From: a virus
Strand: one strand, 5' to 3'
Virus record (IMG/VR): IMGVR_UViG_3300009146_000006
Coordinates: 1 to 42,566 of that record
DNA: 42,566 nt
Of the stretch, positions 18,462-25,027 are shown one piece after another. The translations under genes and the position numbers were made by a program. The notes under the pieces are model-generated. The model did not search any database. It worked only from the letters and a program-made list of their open reading frames with translations, and was not told the DNA's origin. Positions within the stretch are counted from its first letter, which is position 1, and every line of letters starts with the position of its first letter.

Positions 18462-18491
18462 TTGAAACTTGCCTAGGTGTGAGTAGCCTGG
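18462..18491 (+). promoter_or_regulatory. Candidate promoter of the replication operon
   Basis: A TTGAAA -35-like box at 18462-18467 and TAGCCT at 18484-18489 are 16 bases apart. The -10 is followed by GG. TAGCCTGG also occurs at 26530 and TATCCTGG at 24983, each upstream of a rightward operon. GGTGTG at 18476-18481, between the boxes, recurs at the other two sites. Confidence 0.5.
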
Positions 18492-18635
18492 ATCGATAGC
18501 CGATCCCCTACGTGTTGTGTGCCGTGGACGACCCGCTGGTCGCCCTCGTCTTGTGTCGGTCCCCCGTCGTGGCAGCCCCGAGGGGACATGTACGCCTACC
18601 AGCCTGCGGTGCCGTGCACCCTTTGGAGGCTTGAC

Positions 18636-18884
18636 ATGGCCTGTGACACCTACTCGTTCAAGTACTTCGGCGTCGTGGAAGTGATCTTCGAGGAAGGGGC
18701 GCCGGCCTACATCCGGCAGCCGTACACCTCCCGTGCAACGGACCTCGTCCGTGCTCTGAACTGGATCGGTGTGCGCTATCCCGGGTTCGGATCCTCACCT
18801 CGACAGGTCCGCGGCGCCACCATGTGGACGCTGTACCTGGATGCGTTCACCCAATCCGCCGGCAAGGTCCGAGTGAGGGTCTGA
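18636..18884 (+). CDS. Hypothetical protein, 82 aa, first gene of the replication operon
   Basis: The ATG at 18636 lies behind TTTGGAGG; in-frame starts upstream have no such site. The sequence ACDTYSFKYFGVVEVIFEEG, a YTSRATDLVRALNWIGVRYPG helix and a C-terminal strand suggest a small alpha/beta fold. Nothing known was recognised. It precedes the nuclease gene by one base and is probably co-transcribed from the promoter at 18462. Confidence 0.7.
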   Translation: MACDTYSFKYFGVVEVIFEEGAPAYIRQPYTSRATDLVRALNWIGVRYPGFGSSPRQVRGATMWTLYLDAFTQSAGKVRVRV

Positions 18885-18885
18885 C

Positions 18886-19710
18886 GTGACCATCCTTGCC
18901 GATCTACCTGTTCACGTCTCCTACTCCAGCTACTCCCAGTTTCTCCAATGTGGATGGAAGTACTACCTGGAACGAACGCTGAAACTCCCGACGGTGCCGG
19001 CGTGGTGGAACATCGGCGGTCATGCCGTACACGCCGCCACCGAGGTCTACGACCACGGGTCGAAGGCCACCGCAGACGACCTGTTCGCGGTGGGCTTCGA
19101 GGAGGAGTACGACAAGGTCCGGAACGTTTCCGATGTTCCGGAGGAAGAGTGGCTGGCTGGAGGCCGGGTCAGCACCAAGTACCCGAACAAGCAGGACAAG
19201 CAGTGGTGGCTGGAGCAGGGGCCGGTCATGGTGCAGGCGTGGATCGACTGGCGGGCTCGCTCTGGGTGGCAGTTGTGGGAAGCATGCTCCGGGCAGCTAG
19301 CGATCGAGATGGCGATGAACATCGATCTCGGCGGGTTGCCGGTGAAGATGTACGTCGACCGAGTGATGATCACCCCGGACGGACAGCTGGTTGTGGTCGA
19401 CATCAAGACCGGGGTGTTCGAACCGGAAAGTGATCTACAGCTGGGGTTCTATGCGTGCGGGTTGGAACGAGTGTTCGGGATGCGCCCCCAGTTGGGTGGC
19501 TACTGGATGGCCCGGAAGGGCGACATCGGCCAGGTACACAACCTGGACCATCTCACCCCGGAGCTGCTCGGTACCTGGGTATCGACCTGGGATCGGGCAC
19601 GTAAGGCCGGGATCTTCATGCCCCACCCGACGCGGTTGTGTCGGGCGTGTGGGGTTCGCGAATACTGCGCCGCAGTGGGCGGCGCGAAATCAGGGAGTGT
19701 GGACGTATGA
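18886..19710 (+). CDS. Cas4/RecB-like PD-(D/E)XK exonuclease with Fe-S-type cysteines
   Basis: 274 residues, GTG start at 18886. It opens with SYSSYSQFLQCGWKYYLER, the RecB-type helix with the first cysteine C22. The active site reads GGHAVHAATE (His), VDRVMITPDG (Asp) and VVDIKTG (the D-x-K pair). The end carries CRACGVREYC, giving three more cysteines. One early plus three late cysteines is the Cas4/AddB iron-sulfur layout. Such nucleases resect DNA ends and work in recombination-linked replication. The next gene starts inside its stop codon (ATGA). There is no CRISPR array in the window, so an adaptation role is unlikely. Confidence 0.85.
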   Translation: MTILADLPVHVSYSSYSQFLQCGWKYYLERTLKLPTVPAWWNIGGHAVHAATEVYDHGSKATADDLFAVGFEEEYDKVRNVSDVPEEEWLAGGRVSTKYPNKQDKQWWLEQGPVMVQAWIDWRARSGWQLWEACSGQLAIEMAMNIDLGGLPVKMYVDRVMITPDGQLVVVDIKTGVFEPESDLQLGFYACGLERVFGMRPQLGGYWMARKGDIGQVHNLDHLTPELLGTWVSTWDRARKAGIFMPHPTRLCRACGVREYCAAVGGAKSGSVDV

Positions 19711-20087
19711 GCGACGACGGCTGGTTGTTCCAGGTTTCCCCGAAGCTGGATGACGGCACGCTGATCAATGTGCGTGGCCGATCCACCAACGAGTTCTACG
19801 AGAACCTGGAGTGGGTGAAGGAACATTCGCCGGTGATGATGGCGGCGCTGCGGGCGGTGCGTGAGGCGTGCACGGAACACAAGGCTGCGGTCATTCCGTT
19901 GGAGAAGGCGCAGGAGACGGTGCAGGCCGTGATGCCTGCCACGGTGGTGGACGACGACCGGTACACGTGTGTGCACGGTAAGCGGGTCTTGCGTACCAAC
20001 AAGCCGGGTGAGAGCAAGTGGACTGCGTACTTCTGTCCGTCCCCGAAGGGCACTCCTGATCAGTGCAAGACGATCTTCGTCAACTGA
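19707..20087 (+). CDS. Zinc-ribbon protein paired with the nuclease, 126 aa
   Basis: The start overlaps the nuclease stop (ATGA). The N-terminal part (DDGWLFQVSPKLDDGTLINV, then NEFYENLEWVKEHSP) is a small alpha/beta unit. The end has YTCVHGKRVLR followed by YFCPSPKGTPDQCK, which supplies a Cys-x-His and two further cysteines for a zinc ribbon. I recognise the pair (Cas4-like nuclease plus this protein) as a common neighbourhood in actinophages. It may bind single-stranded DNA or the nuclease; this is inference. Confidence 0.7.
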   Translation: MSDDGWLFQVSPKLDDGTLINVRGRSTNEFYENLEWVKEHSPVMMAALRAVREACTEHKAAVIPLEKAQETVQAVMPATVVDDDRYTCVHGKRVLRTNKPGESKWTAYFCPSPKGTPDQCKTIFVN

Positions 20088-20299
20088 TGTGTCCTCATCC
20101 CCGCCTACCTCCCGAAGCTCACAGGTACATCAAGCGTGGCCACCAGGTCATGCACATGAGCCTTGAGGACTTGGCGAAGATGTTCGAGATCTCACGTACC
20201 AGGGCACATCAGATCGTTGCTGATGTGGAACGAACCAAGATCGACGGTAAATGGATGCTACGTAAGAGAAGAGAGATCGATGAGATCGACGGTCAATGA
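20087..20299 (+). CDS. Small HTH protein, 70 aa
   Basis: The ATG shares a base with the preceding stop (TGATG). MSLEDLAKMFEISRTRAHQI at residues about 24-44 is a sigma-70-region-4-like helix-turn-helix, followed by a basic tail with KRRE. It probably binds DNA or RNA polymerase and may regulate the replication operon or late genes. It overlaps the next gene by 20 bases. Confidence 0.7.
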   Translation: MCPHPRLPPEAHRYIKRGHQVMHMSLEDLAKMFEISRTRAHQIVADVERTKIDGKWMLRKRREIDEIDGQ

Positions 20300-20657
20300 A
20301 CGGATAAATGCTCTGGTGCGTGGTCGTGACTACCTCCAGGCGCATGACTGGATACGTGAGAACTACATGGCACGGACTCCAGATGGTGTCGCGGATCCTA
20401 ACCGGTGCTGCGTGCTCGGCGCGTTGGCCGTCGCCAACGGCTGCTACGACAATCGTTACCCCGGGTGGGTGGTGGAGAACGACTTACTTATCGAAGTCAT
20501 CGCCGAGCTGCAACGGGATCTACCACCGCAGTACGACTGCATCACGATGTTGAACGACTCTGCTGGTACCAAAGACGAGGTGCTTGCACAGGTCAACCAA
20601 ACGATCGGGCGGTTGTGCACTGAAGCTGCGCTCGCCGAACCCCTCGGCGTGGCGTGA
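20280..20657 (+). CDS. DUF6197-like hypothetical protein, 125 aa
   Basis: The ATG at 20280 lies behind GAGAGATCG inside the end of the HTH gene. Its N-terminal helix (RDYLQAHDWIRENY), the CCVLGALAVANG core and the ending TMLNDSAGTKDEVLAQVNQTI match the general pattern of a small actinobacterial family that I recall as DUF6197. Function is unknown. The longer in-frame extension upstream would overlap the HTH gene much further and lacks a ribosome site. Confidence 0.65.
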   Translation: MRSTVNERINALVRGRDYLQAHDWIRENYMARTPDGVADPNRCCVLGALAVANGCYDNRYPGWVVENDLLIEVIAELQRDLPPQYDCITMLNDSAGTKDEVLAQVNQTIGRLCTEAALAEPLGVA

Positions 20658-21490
20658 TGGCTCATACACTATCGCGTTCGTTGCACAGACGCACGGACGA
20701 CACGGGCGCTCCGCTGCCGTGTGTCTTCCCTTCATTGGAAGCGGCCGGGATCCGGTTCAGACGCGGGCAAGTAGCCATGATCGCTGGTGTGCCCGGATCG
20801 GGCAAGACCATGCTGGCGTTGGGGTACACGATCCGGGCGAAGGTCCCTTCGTTGTACGTGTCGGCGGACTCGGATGAGTGGACGCAGTTGGTCCGTACCG
20901 TAGCGTCCATCTCTGGGTCCACAGTGGACAAGGTAGATGAGGTGTTCCGGGGTGGTGCCGGAGAGCTGTTCCTCCCCGACCTGGATGAGGCGAAACACAT
21001 CTGGTTCACCTTCGACCCCAGCCCGACCCTGGAAGACATCCACCTGGACATCGAGGCGTTCACCGAGATGTGGGGACAGCCGCCGGCGCTGTTGATCATC
21101 GACACACTGATGAACATCGAGGTCGACGGTGATGGGGTGGAGCTGACGGGGATGCGGCAGATCGTTCGCGCCATGCACCACTTTGCCCGTCACTACGGAT
21201 GTGCCGTGTGGTTGCTGCATCACTGCTCCGAGGCATCCGAGTGGGGTTCAGGGGACCGCTGTCCGCCACGGGCAGCCATCCAGGGCAAGGTGTCCCAGCT
21301 TCCGGAAATCATCCTCACCATCGCGCAGGACTCGACGAAGCGGCACCTGATGATGTGTGCGGTGAAGAACCGTAACGGTCCAGCCTGGCCCCGCGGTGAT
21401 CACCCGGTGTCGCTGTACGTGCGGCCCGAGCGGATGGGTCTGTACGAAGACTGCATGTCGTGGACAGCAGCCGGTGAGTGTTCGTCGTGA
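20657..21490 (+). CDS. RecA/DnaB-fold ATPase (RepA-like helicase or recombinase)
   Basis: 277 residues, ATG at 20657 sharing a base with the upstream stop. Walker A is GVPGSGKT with K50, and Walker B is LLIIDTL near residue 155. Around them the order SLYVSADSD, TVASISGSTVD and CAVWLLHHCSE matches the compact RepA/DnaB/RadA ATPase fold. It lacks the DnaB N-terminal domain. It probably drives DNA unwinding or strand exchange at the phage origin together with the primase genes downstream. No replicative polymerase is encoded nearby. Confidence 0.82.
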   Translation: MAHTLSRSLHRRTDDTGAPLPCVFPSLEAAGIRFRRGQVAMIAGVPGSGKTMLALGYTIRAKVPSLYVSADSDEWTQLVRTVASISGSTVDKVDEVFRGGAGELFLPDLDEAKHIWFTFDPSPTLEDIHLDIEAFTEMWGQPPALLIIDTLMNIEVDGDGVELTGMRQIVRAMHHFARHYGCAVWLLHHCSEASEWGSGDRCPPRAAIQGKVSQLPEIILTIAQDSTKRHLMMCAVKNRNGPAWPRGDHPVSLYVRPERMGLYEDCMSWTAAGECSS

Positions 21491-21864
21491 CGAACTACTA
21501 CCGCCAAGGGGACGGGTTCGAGAAGCGGGTCTTGGCGGACCTGCGGATACAGGACTACCTGGCGTGGCAATCGCGGGGAAGCAAGTCTCCGGTGGACATC
21601 ATCGCCCTGAGATCCGGGCAGGTGCTGCTGGTGCAAGTCAAGGGTGGGTTGGCCCAGATCGGTCATGACGGTTGGAACGACCTGTATGACCTGGCGCAGC
21701 GAGTAGCTGGCGTGCCCATCCTCGCGCAGCGCAGTGGTCGCAAGATCCGTTACCGGCAGTTGACCGGGCTGCATCTGCCGCGGTCACGCTACTGGCCCTC
21801 TGTGAGCTGGCCGTGTCTTCTGTCGAGAGGTGAGCCAGATGGATCCGATCGTGTCAGTACTTGA
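21487..21864 (+). CDS. Holliday-junction-resolvase-like PD-(D/E)XK nuclease, 125 aa
   Basis: GTG start overlapping the ATPase stop (GTGA). The pattern GDGFEKRVLADLR (Glu), then SRGSKSPVDIIALR (Asp) and LLVQVKGG (the Q-x-K pair) is that of archaeal-type Hjc resolvases and related small nucleases. Such enzymes cut branched DNA during replication and packaging. The gene overlaps the following one by 26 bases, so the C-terminal residues are only loosely constrained. Confidence 0.78.
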   Translation: MTNYYRQGDGFEKRVLADLRIQDYLAWQSRGSKSPVDIIALRSGQVLLVQVKGGLAQIGHDGWNDLYDLAQRVAGVPILAQRSGRKIRYRQLTGLHLPRSRYWPSVSWPCLLSRGEPDGSDRVST

Positions 21865-22207
21865 ATCCCACGGTGCCACGGTGCCGATCGGGTACGGCTG
21901 GAGGAAGATGCGCTGCCCGTATCACGACGACCGGCATCCGTCCGCGTCGGTGAACATCGACTATGGACGGTTCGTATGTTTCGTCTGCGATCTCAACCAG
22001 GACGCGATGGGTTTGCTGATGGAACGAGAGGGGGTGAGGTATGGGGAGGCCAAACGACGAGTCGACGAGATCGTTGAACGCGGCGGTGGTCCGATACGAG
22101 GCAGCACTACCGCTGGTCTCCTCCTATTTGGACAGTCGCGGGATCAGTGTCGCCGTCGCCAGAGAGTTCCGGCTTGGCGGCGTGTCGGAGCCCGCACCTG
22201 GGCATGA
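21839..22207 (+). CDS. Primase zinc-finger protein (DnaG CHC2-like), 122 aa
   Basis: The ATG at 21839 was chosen; a GTG at 21830 is possible. The domain has C26, H29, C47 and C50 in MRCPYHDDRHPSAS and FVCFVCD, the zinc site by which DnaG-type primases read template DNA. The helix LLMEREGVRYGEAKRRVDEI closes it. After about residue 85 the sequence (GSTTAGLLLFGQSRDQ onward) is low in conservation-like features and overlaps the TOPRIM gene by 167 bases. The natural partner domain is thus encoded in the other frame. Confidence 0.78.
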   Translation: MDPIVSVLESHGATVPIGYGWRKMRCPYHDDRHPSASVNIDYGRFVCFVCDLNQDAMGLLMEREGVRYGEAKRRVDEIVERGGGPIRGSTTAGLLLFGQSRDQCRRRQRVPAWRRVGARTWA

Positions 22208-22688
22208 AGCCGGCAAGGGCAGGCTGTCCATCCCCTACCTGACTCCTGCAGGACCGGTCGCGGTGAAGTTCCGCTGCATCGCTGACCACCGCTGTGCCGA
22301 GTTGGGTCACGGCAAGTACACGGCGCCGCGGGGGCAGCAGGTGAAGCTGTACAACGTTGCAGCGTTCACCGCTGACCTGGACCGCGACTACATCGGCATC
22401 GCCGAAGGTGAGCTAGATGCCTTGGTGCTGACGTGGTACTGCCGCATCCCGGCGGTGGGTGTACCGGGGGCGAGCAACTGGCAAGGGAACCCGCACTGGC
22501 CACGGCTGTTCTCCGGCTTCTCTCGGGTGCTGGTGTTCCGGGATCCGGACACTGCCGGCGGTGAGCTGGCGGCCCGGATCTGTGACTCCCTGCCGCAGGC
22601 AACAGTGATCGAACTCCCAGCGGATGTGAACGACACCCTGCTCGACAAGGGGCCGGAGTTCATCCAGTGCATGGCTGGTGTGACATGA
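22041..22688 (+). CDS. Primase TOPRIM-domain protein, 215 aa
   Basis: ATG at 22041 behind GGGGGTGAGGT. The first 20 residues are read from DNA that also encodes the zinc-finger protein. From residue about 18 (RYEAALPLVSSYLDSRGIS) it follows the DnaG layout: LSIPYLTPAGPVAVKFRC, then the TOPRIM glutamate in IGIAEGELDALVL and the D-x-D of VLVFRDPDTAG. Together with the upstream zinc finger it makes a complete small primase on two polypeptides, or one if a +1 frameshift joins them. It synthesises primers for lagging-strand replication. Confidence 0.8.
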   Translation: MGRPNDESTRSLNAAVVRYEAALPLVSSYLDSRGISVAVAREFRLGGVSEPAPGHEAGKGRLSIPYLTPAGPVAVKFRCIADHRCAELGHGKYTAPRGQQVKLYNVAAFTADLDRDYIGIAEGELDALVLTWYCRIPAVGVPGASNWQGNPHWPRLFSGFSRVLVFRDPDTAGGELAARICDSLPQATVIELPADVNDTLLDKGPEFIQCMAGVT

Positions 22689-22706
22689 CGAGGAAGGGAA
22701 CCGGTG

Positions 22707-22991
22707 ATGGATCCGTGGGCGTGGCTCAACCCGTTCGACCTGCAGTACGACTCGGTGAAAGTGAGCTGGCCGGTGGGCAGCTTCGGAGACATCGACGTTC
22801 TCGCGAAGCTGTCGCTGATCGATGACCTGATCGAGGTCGATGACCTGCTAGGCGCCCGGCAGCACATACATGCGTTGGCGAAGGTGCTGTTGGCGACAAG
22901 GGTTCTCGACCCTGACGAGCTTGACGACATGGTGTTGGCGCACGGCGCCAACCAGATCATCCGTGACTTCCGGAGGGCAACAGAACTATGA
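22707..22991 (+). CDS. Hypothetical protein, 94 aa
   Basis: ATG at 22707 (or GTG at 22704) behind AGGAAGGG. It opens with MDPWAWLNPFDLQYDSV, then an acidic Leu-rich helix (LAKLSLIDDLIEVDDLLGAR) and a second helix. No family was recognised. The ATGA overlap with the next gene keeps it in the replication operon. Confidence 0.65.
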   Translation: MDPWAWLNPFDLQYDSVKVSWPVGSFGDIDVLAKLSLIDDLIEVDDLLGARQHIHALAKVLLATRVLDPDELDDMVLAHGANQIIRDFRRATEL

Positions 22992-23329
22992 CAACCATCG
23001 AGGACCCAGTACACCCAGCAGCCGGCGTGGACCTGGAGCACTTCGAACGCGCCGCACAGAAGGTGTGCGAGGCAGGGTTCGAGGCACTGGTCCGCTACCA
23101 CCACCGTCACGGGCCGGGGATGGTGGCACACGCACCGGGCGGTGCGATGGCGGGGGTAGCGGTGCGTCTGCACGACCAGGTCGTACTGCTAGCCAACGTG
23201 CTGTACCGCGGTCCGACCACTGACGGGTTCGATCGGCAGGTGTCGGATCATCTCTTCGAGATCGTTCTGCTCGCGACGATCGGGCAGCTGGTGGCGCAAG
23301 GTGAGTGGCCTGGGACGGCGCAGGAATGA
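22988..23329 (+). CDS. Hypothetical protein, 113 aa
   Basis: ATGA overlaps join it to both neighbours. A helix with HFERAAQKVCEAGFEALV precedes a His-rich stretch (YHHRHGPGMVAHAPGGAM), then two hydrophobic helices. The clustered histidines could bind metal, but no known motif is present. Unknown role in the replication operon. Confidence 0.65.
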   Translation: MTTIEDPVHPAAGVDLEHFERAAQKVCEAGFEALVRYHHRHGPGMVAHAPGGAMAGVAVRLHDQVVLLANVLYRGPTTDGFDRQVSDHLFEIVLLATIGQLVAQGEWPGTAQE

Positions 23330-23565
23330 GTGTCGACCAGAGCAACATCCGCACCCTGGCGGAGCAGCTTCGCGGCACCAAGATCGGTGACACGGTGGAT
23401 GTGATGCTGCTGTGGACGGCAGCGGACCTACTCGACACCGCCATCCACGACCTGGATGCGTGTCACGGCATCCTGTTCGCGATCCGTGATGCTGTCGACT
23501 CCCTCTACGTCGACGTCTTGAACACCGAGCTACCGCCTGCGAACGGGAAGGAGCCCACCCCGTGA
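23326..23565 (+). CDS. Hypothetical protein, 79 aa
   Basis: ATGA overlap with the upstream gene and GTGA with the downstream one. It has two amphipathic helices (NIRTLAEQLRGTKIGDTVDV and LLWTAADLLDTAIHDLDACH) and a Pro-rich tail. No family was recognised. Confidence 0.65.
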   Translation: MSVDQSNIRTLAEQLRGTKIGDTVDVMLLWTAADLLDTAIHDLDACHGILFAIRDAVDSLYVDVLNTELPPANGKEPTP

Positions 23566-23864
23566 CGTTCGTCGATCCACCCGAAGAGCCCACTGCTCGG
23601 CCGCCGGAGACGGTGGAGCAGTGGAAGAACATCGCGTTCGGGTACTGGGAACGGATTGCTGATCTGGAGAACGCCATCGGGGCCTATCAAGATCGGGTCA
23701 CCGAACTGAAGGATGACATCGCCGAGCTGCTCCATGCTTTGGATCGGTACTCGACGATCGACACCTTCAACATGACGCTGGGTGAGGTGAAGGAAGAGCT
23801 GCGGCGACGTGCGAAAGCAGAGACGACGCAGGACATCGACGACGGGCTGGACGACGAGCCGTGA
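23562..23864 (+). CDS. Coiled-coil hypothetical protein, 100 aa
   Basis: GTG start in a GTGA overlap. After a Pro/Glu-rich head, residues about 18-90 form a long charged coiled coil (WERIADLENAIGAYQDRV and ELKDDIAELLHALDRY) with an acidic tail DIDDGLDDEP. It is probably a small oligomeric adaptor. Function unknown. Confidence 0.65.
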   Translation: MTFVDPPEEPTARPPETVEQWKNIAFGYWERIADLENAIGAYQDRVTELKDDIAELLHALDRYSTIDTFNMTLGEVKEELRRRAKAETTQDIDDGLDDEP

Positions 23865-24265
23865 CCGTTCGCCGCTACCGGCCGACTATCGTTGTCAACC
23901 TGCTGGACGGCAAGGCCACCCTGTCGGGATTGTTTGCCGATGGCTCACTACCGGCACTACATCACATGCAGGTCGATCCCGGTTCTGTGACACCTATACG
24001 CACCGGTCTGGGAATGAAGGTGCCGCCCGGATGGACAGGGCTGGTGATGCCCGAGACTCGCCTGGCGGTAGATCACATGGTCACGATGATCAACGCACCG
24101 GAGATCGTCGACAGTACTCACTGGGGTGAGATCGTGGTGCGGCTGACCAACCATGGGCGGCGCCCGTTCGGGGTATGGCCGGGTCTGACGGTGGCACGAT
24201 TCATCGTGGTGCCGGAAGCCGAACCGCTATATGAACTGTATGGCGCCGAGAAGGAACCATCGTAG
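23861..24265 (+). CDS. dUTPase/dCTP-deaminase-fold protein, 134 aa
   Basis: GTG start in a GTGA overlap. The core follows the trimeric dUTPase pattern: PIRTGLGMKVPPGWTGLVMP (motif 1 region), NAPEIVDSTHWGEIVVRLTN (motif 3 with the key Asp) and FGVWPGLTVARFIVV (motif 4). The usual serine-rich motif 2 is altered to PETRLAVDH, and the C-terminal glycine-rich motif 5 is absent. It may hydrolyse dUTP, keeping uracil out of phage DNA, or it may have become a regulatory relative. The last gene of the operon; a bidirectional terminator follows. Confidence 0.72.
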   Translation: MTVRRYRPTIVVNLLDGKATLSGLFADGSLPALHHMQVDPGSVTPIRTGLGMKVPPGWTGLVMPETRLAVDHMVTMINAPEIVDSTHWGEIVVRLTNHGRRPFGVWPGLTVARFIVVPEAEPLYELYGAEKEPS

Positions 24266-24282
24266 TTCGCGTCAAGGTGTGC

Positions 24283-24314
24283 AAGCCGCAGAGGGATTCA
24301 TCCCGCTGCGGCTT
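24283..24314. terminator. Bidirectional terminator between convergent genes
   Basis: AAGCCGCAG at 24283-24291 pairs perfectly with CTGCGGCTT at 24306-24314, with an inner GGG/CCC pair. It lies between the dUTPase stop (24265) and the leftward gene. The leftward stop codon (24298-24300) lies inside the hairpin loop. Confidence 0.75.
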
Positions 24315-24777
24315 TCACATGTTCTGGGGATGCTTCGGGTTGGAGCACCGCCCCTGGTGTCACCCGGATGAGGCTGTCACCGTCGCTGGGTTCGCGAGCG
24401 ACGAAGTGGAATCCCATCTCGGTGTTGGGTTCGTAGATGATGACCAGACCGACGTCGAGAAGCCGGCGCTCCCAGCTTGCTATCTTCGCCAACTGTTTCT
24501 CACTGAGGGCTTCGCCTTGGTTACGCCGGGACCGTAGCCGCAGCATCTGCGCGATGCTGTCGTTCTTGTGTGGCTTCTCGGTCTTCCAAGGAAGTTCTTG
24601 GTGGTGCCGAAGCGAGCGGCGGGTCTTCCCGAGACGCGCCTTGGCCTGGTCGATGGACGACCTGCTGGCCAGGAAGCCGGTGAGCGCGAGGTTGGCTTCG
24701 ATGATCTCCTCGTGGCTCATACGAGCGTCGAACCACTTGATCAACTGCTTGTCAGCGGCGAGCTTCCGCACCGACAT
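24298..24777 (-). CDS. HTH DNA-binding protein, candidate lysogeny repressor, 159 aa
   Basis: Leftward gene with an ATG at 24777 behind GGAAGGA; a longer in-frame extension has no such site. Residues about 19-48 (ARMSHEEIIEANLALTGF, then SRSSIDQAKARLG) look like a helix-turn-helix. The middle is basic, and the end has IIYEPNTEMGFHFVARE, a pattern I recall from a family of small DNA-binding proteins in actinobacteria and their phages. It is the only leftward gene in its neighbourhood and it diverges from the integrase across a palindrome-rich region. That is the expected place for an immunity repressor. The role is inference; it could also be another regulator. Confidence 0.68.
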   Translation of the reverse strand: MSVRKLAADKQLIKWFDARMSHEEIIEANLALTGFLASRSSIDQAKARLGKTRRSLRHHQELPWKTEKPHKNDSIAQMLRLRSRRNQGEALSEKQLAKIASWERRLLDVGLVIIYEPNTEMGFHFVAREPSDGDSLIRVTPGAVLQPEASPEHVKAAAG

Positions 24778-25027
24778 GGCTGTGGTCCTTCCACTTCGTT
24801 CGAGTCGTGTCACCTACCACCCGGACAGTACAACACACACAGGTGTGCGTCCTGGCAACCGTCCAACGAACCCCGTGCTACGCTCTGCTGGCGAGGGGGT
24901 AAAAGGCCAGGTCAGACCGTGGGTAGGAGTGCTGGGGCACTAGTGCCCGTGGTCTGACGTTGTACTTCCTCGTTTCAGCCCCTATCCTGGGGTTGTACTA
25001 CACAGGTGCAACGGGAGAAGGAGACCC
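24778..25027. promoter_or_regulatory. Divergent switch region between candidate repressor and integrase
   Basis: The 250-base region holds the palindrome CACAC-AG-GTGTG at 24836-24847 and the direct repeat ACACAGGTG at 24837-24845 and 25000-25008. A large inverted repeat (GTCAGACC at 24911-24918, GGTCTGAC at 24951-24958) encloses the perfect 14-bp palindrome GGGCACTAGTGCCC at 24935-24948. GTTGTAC occurs at 24959 and 24992 and, inverted, at 24828. These are candidate operators; the nested repeat could also be an attachment or recombination site. No tRNA-like core is visible here. Confidence 0.6.
24960..24990 (+). promoter_or_regulatory. Candidate integrase-operon promoter
   Basis: TTGTAC at 24960-24965 and TATCCT at 24983-24988 are 17 bases apart, with GG after the -10 as in the two related promoters at 18484 and 26530. 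The -35 overlaps a GTTGTAC copy, so an operator there would block RNA polymerase. Confidence 0.6.

Larger units (their letters stand above)
18182..18635. other. 454-base intergenic region: late terminator, then replication-operon promoter
   Basis: No convincing gene is present. It holds the terminator at 18247-18287, a perfect 10-bp palindrome GTTGTACAAC at 18413-18422 and a promoter-like pair at 18462-18489. It separates the late (structural and lysis) transcript from the replication operon. Confidence 0.7.
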
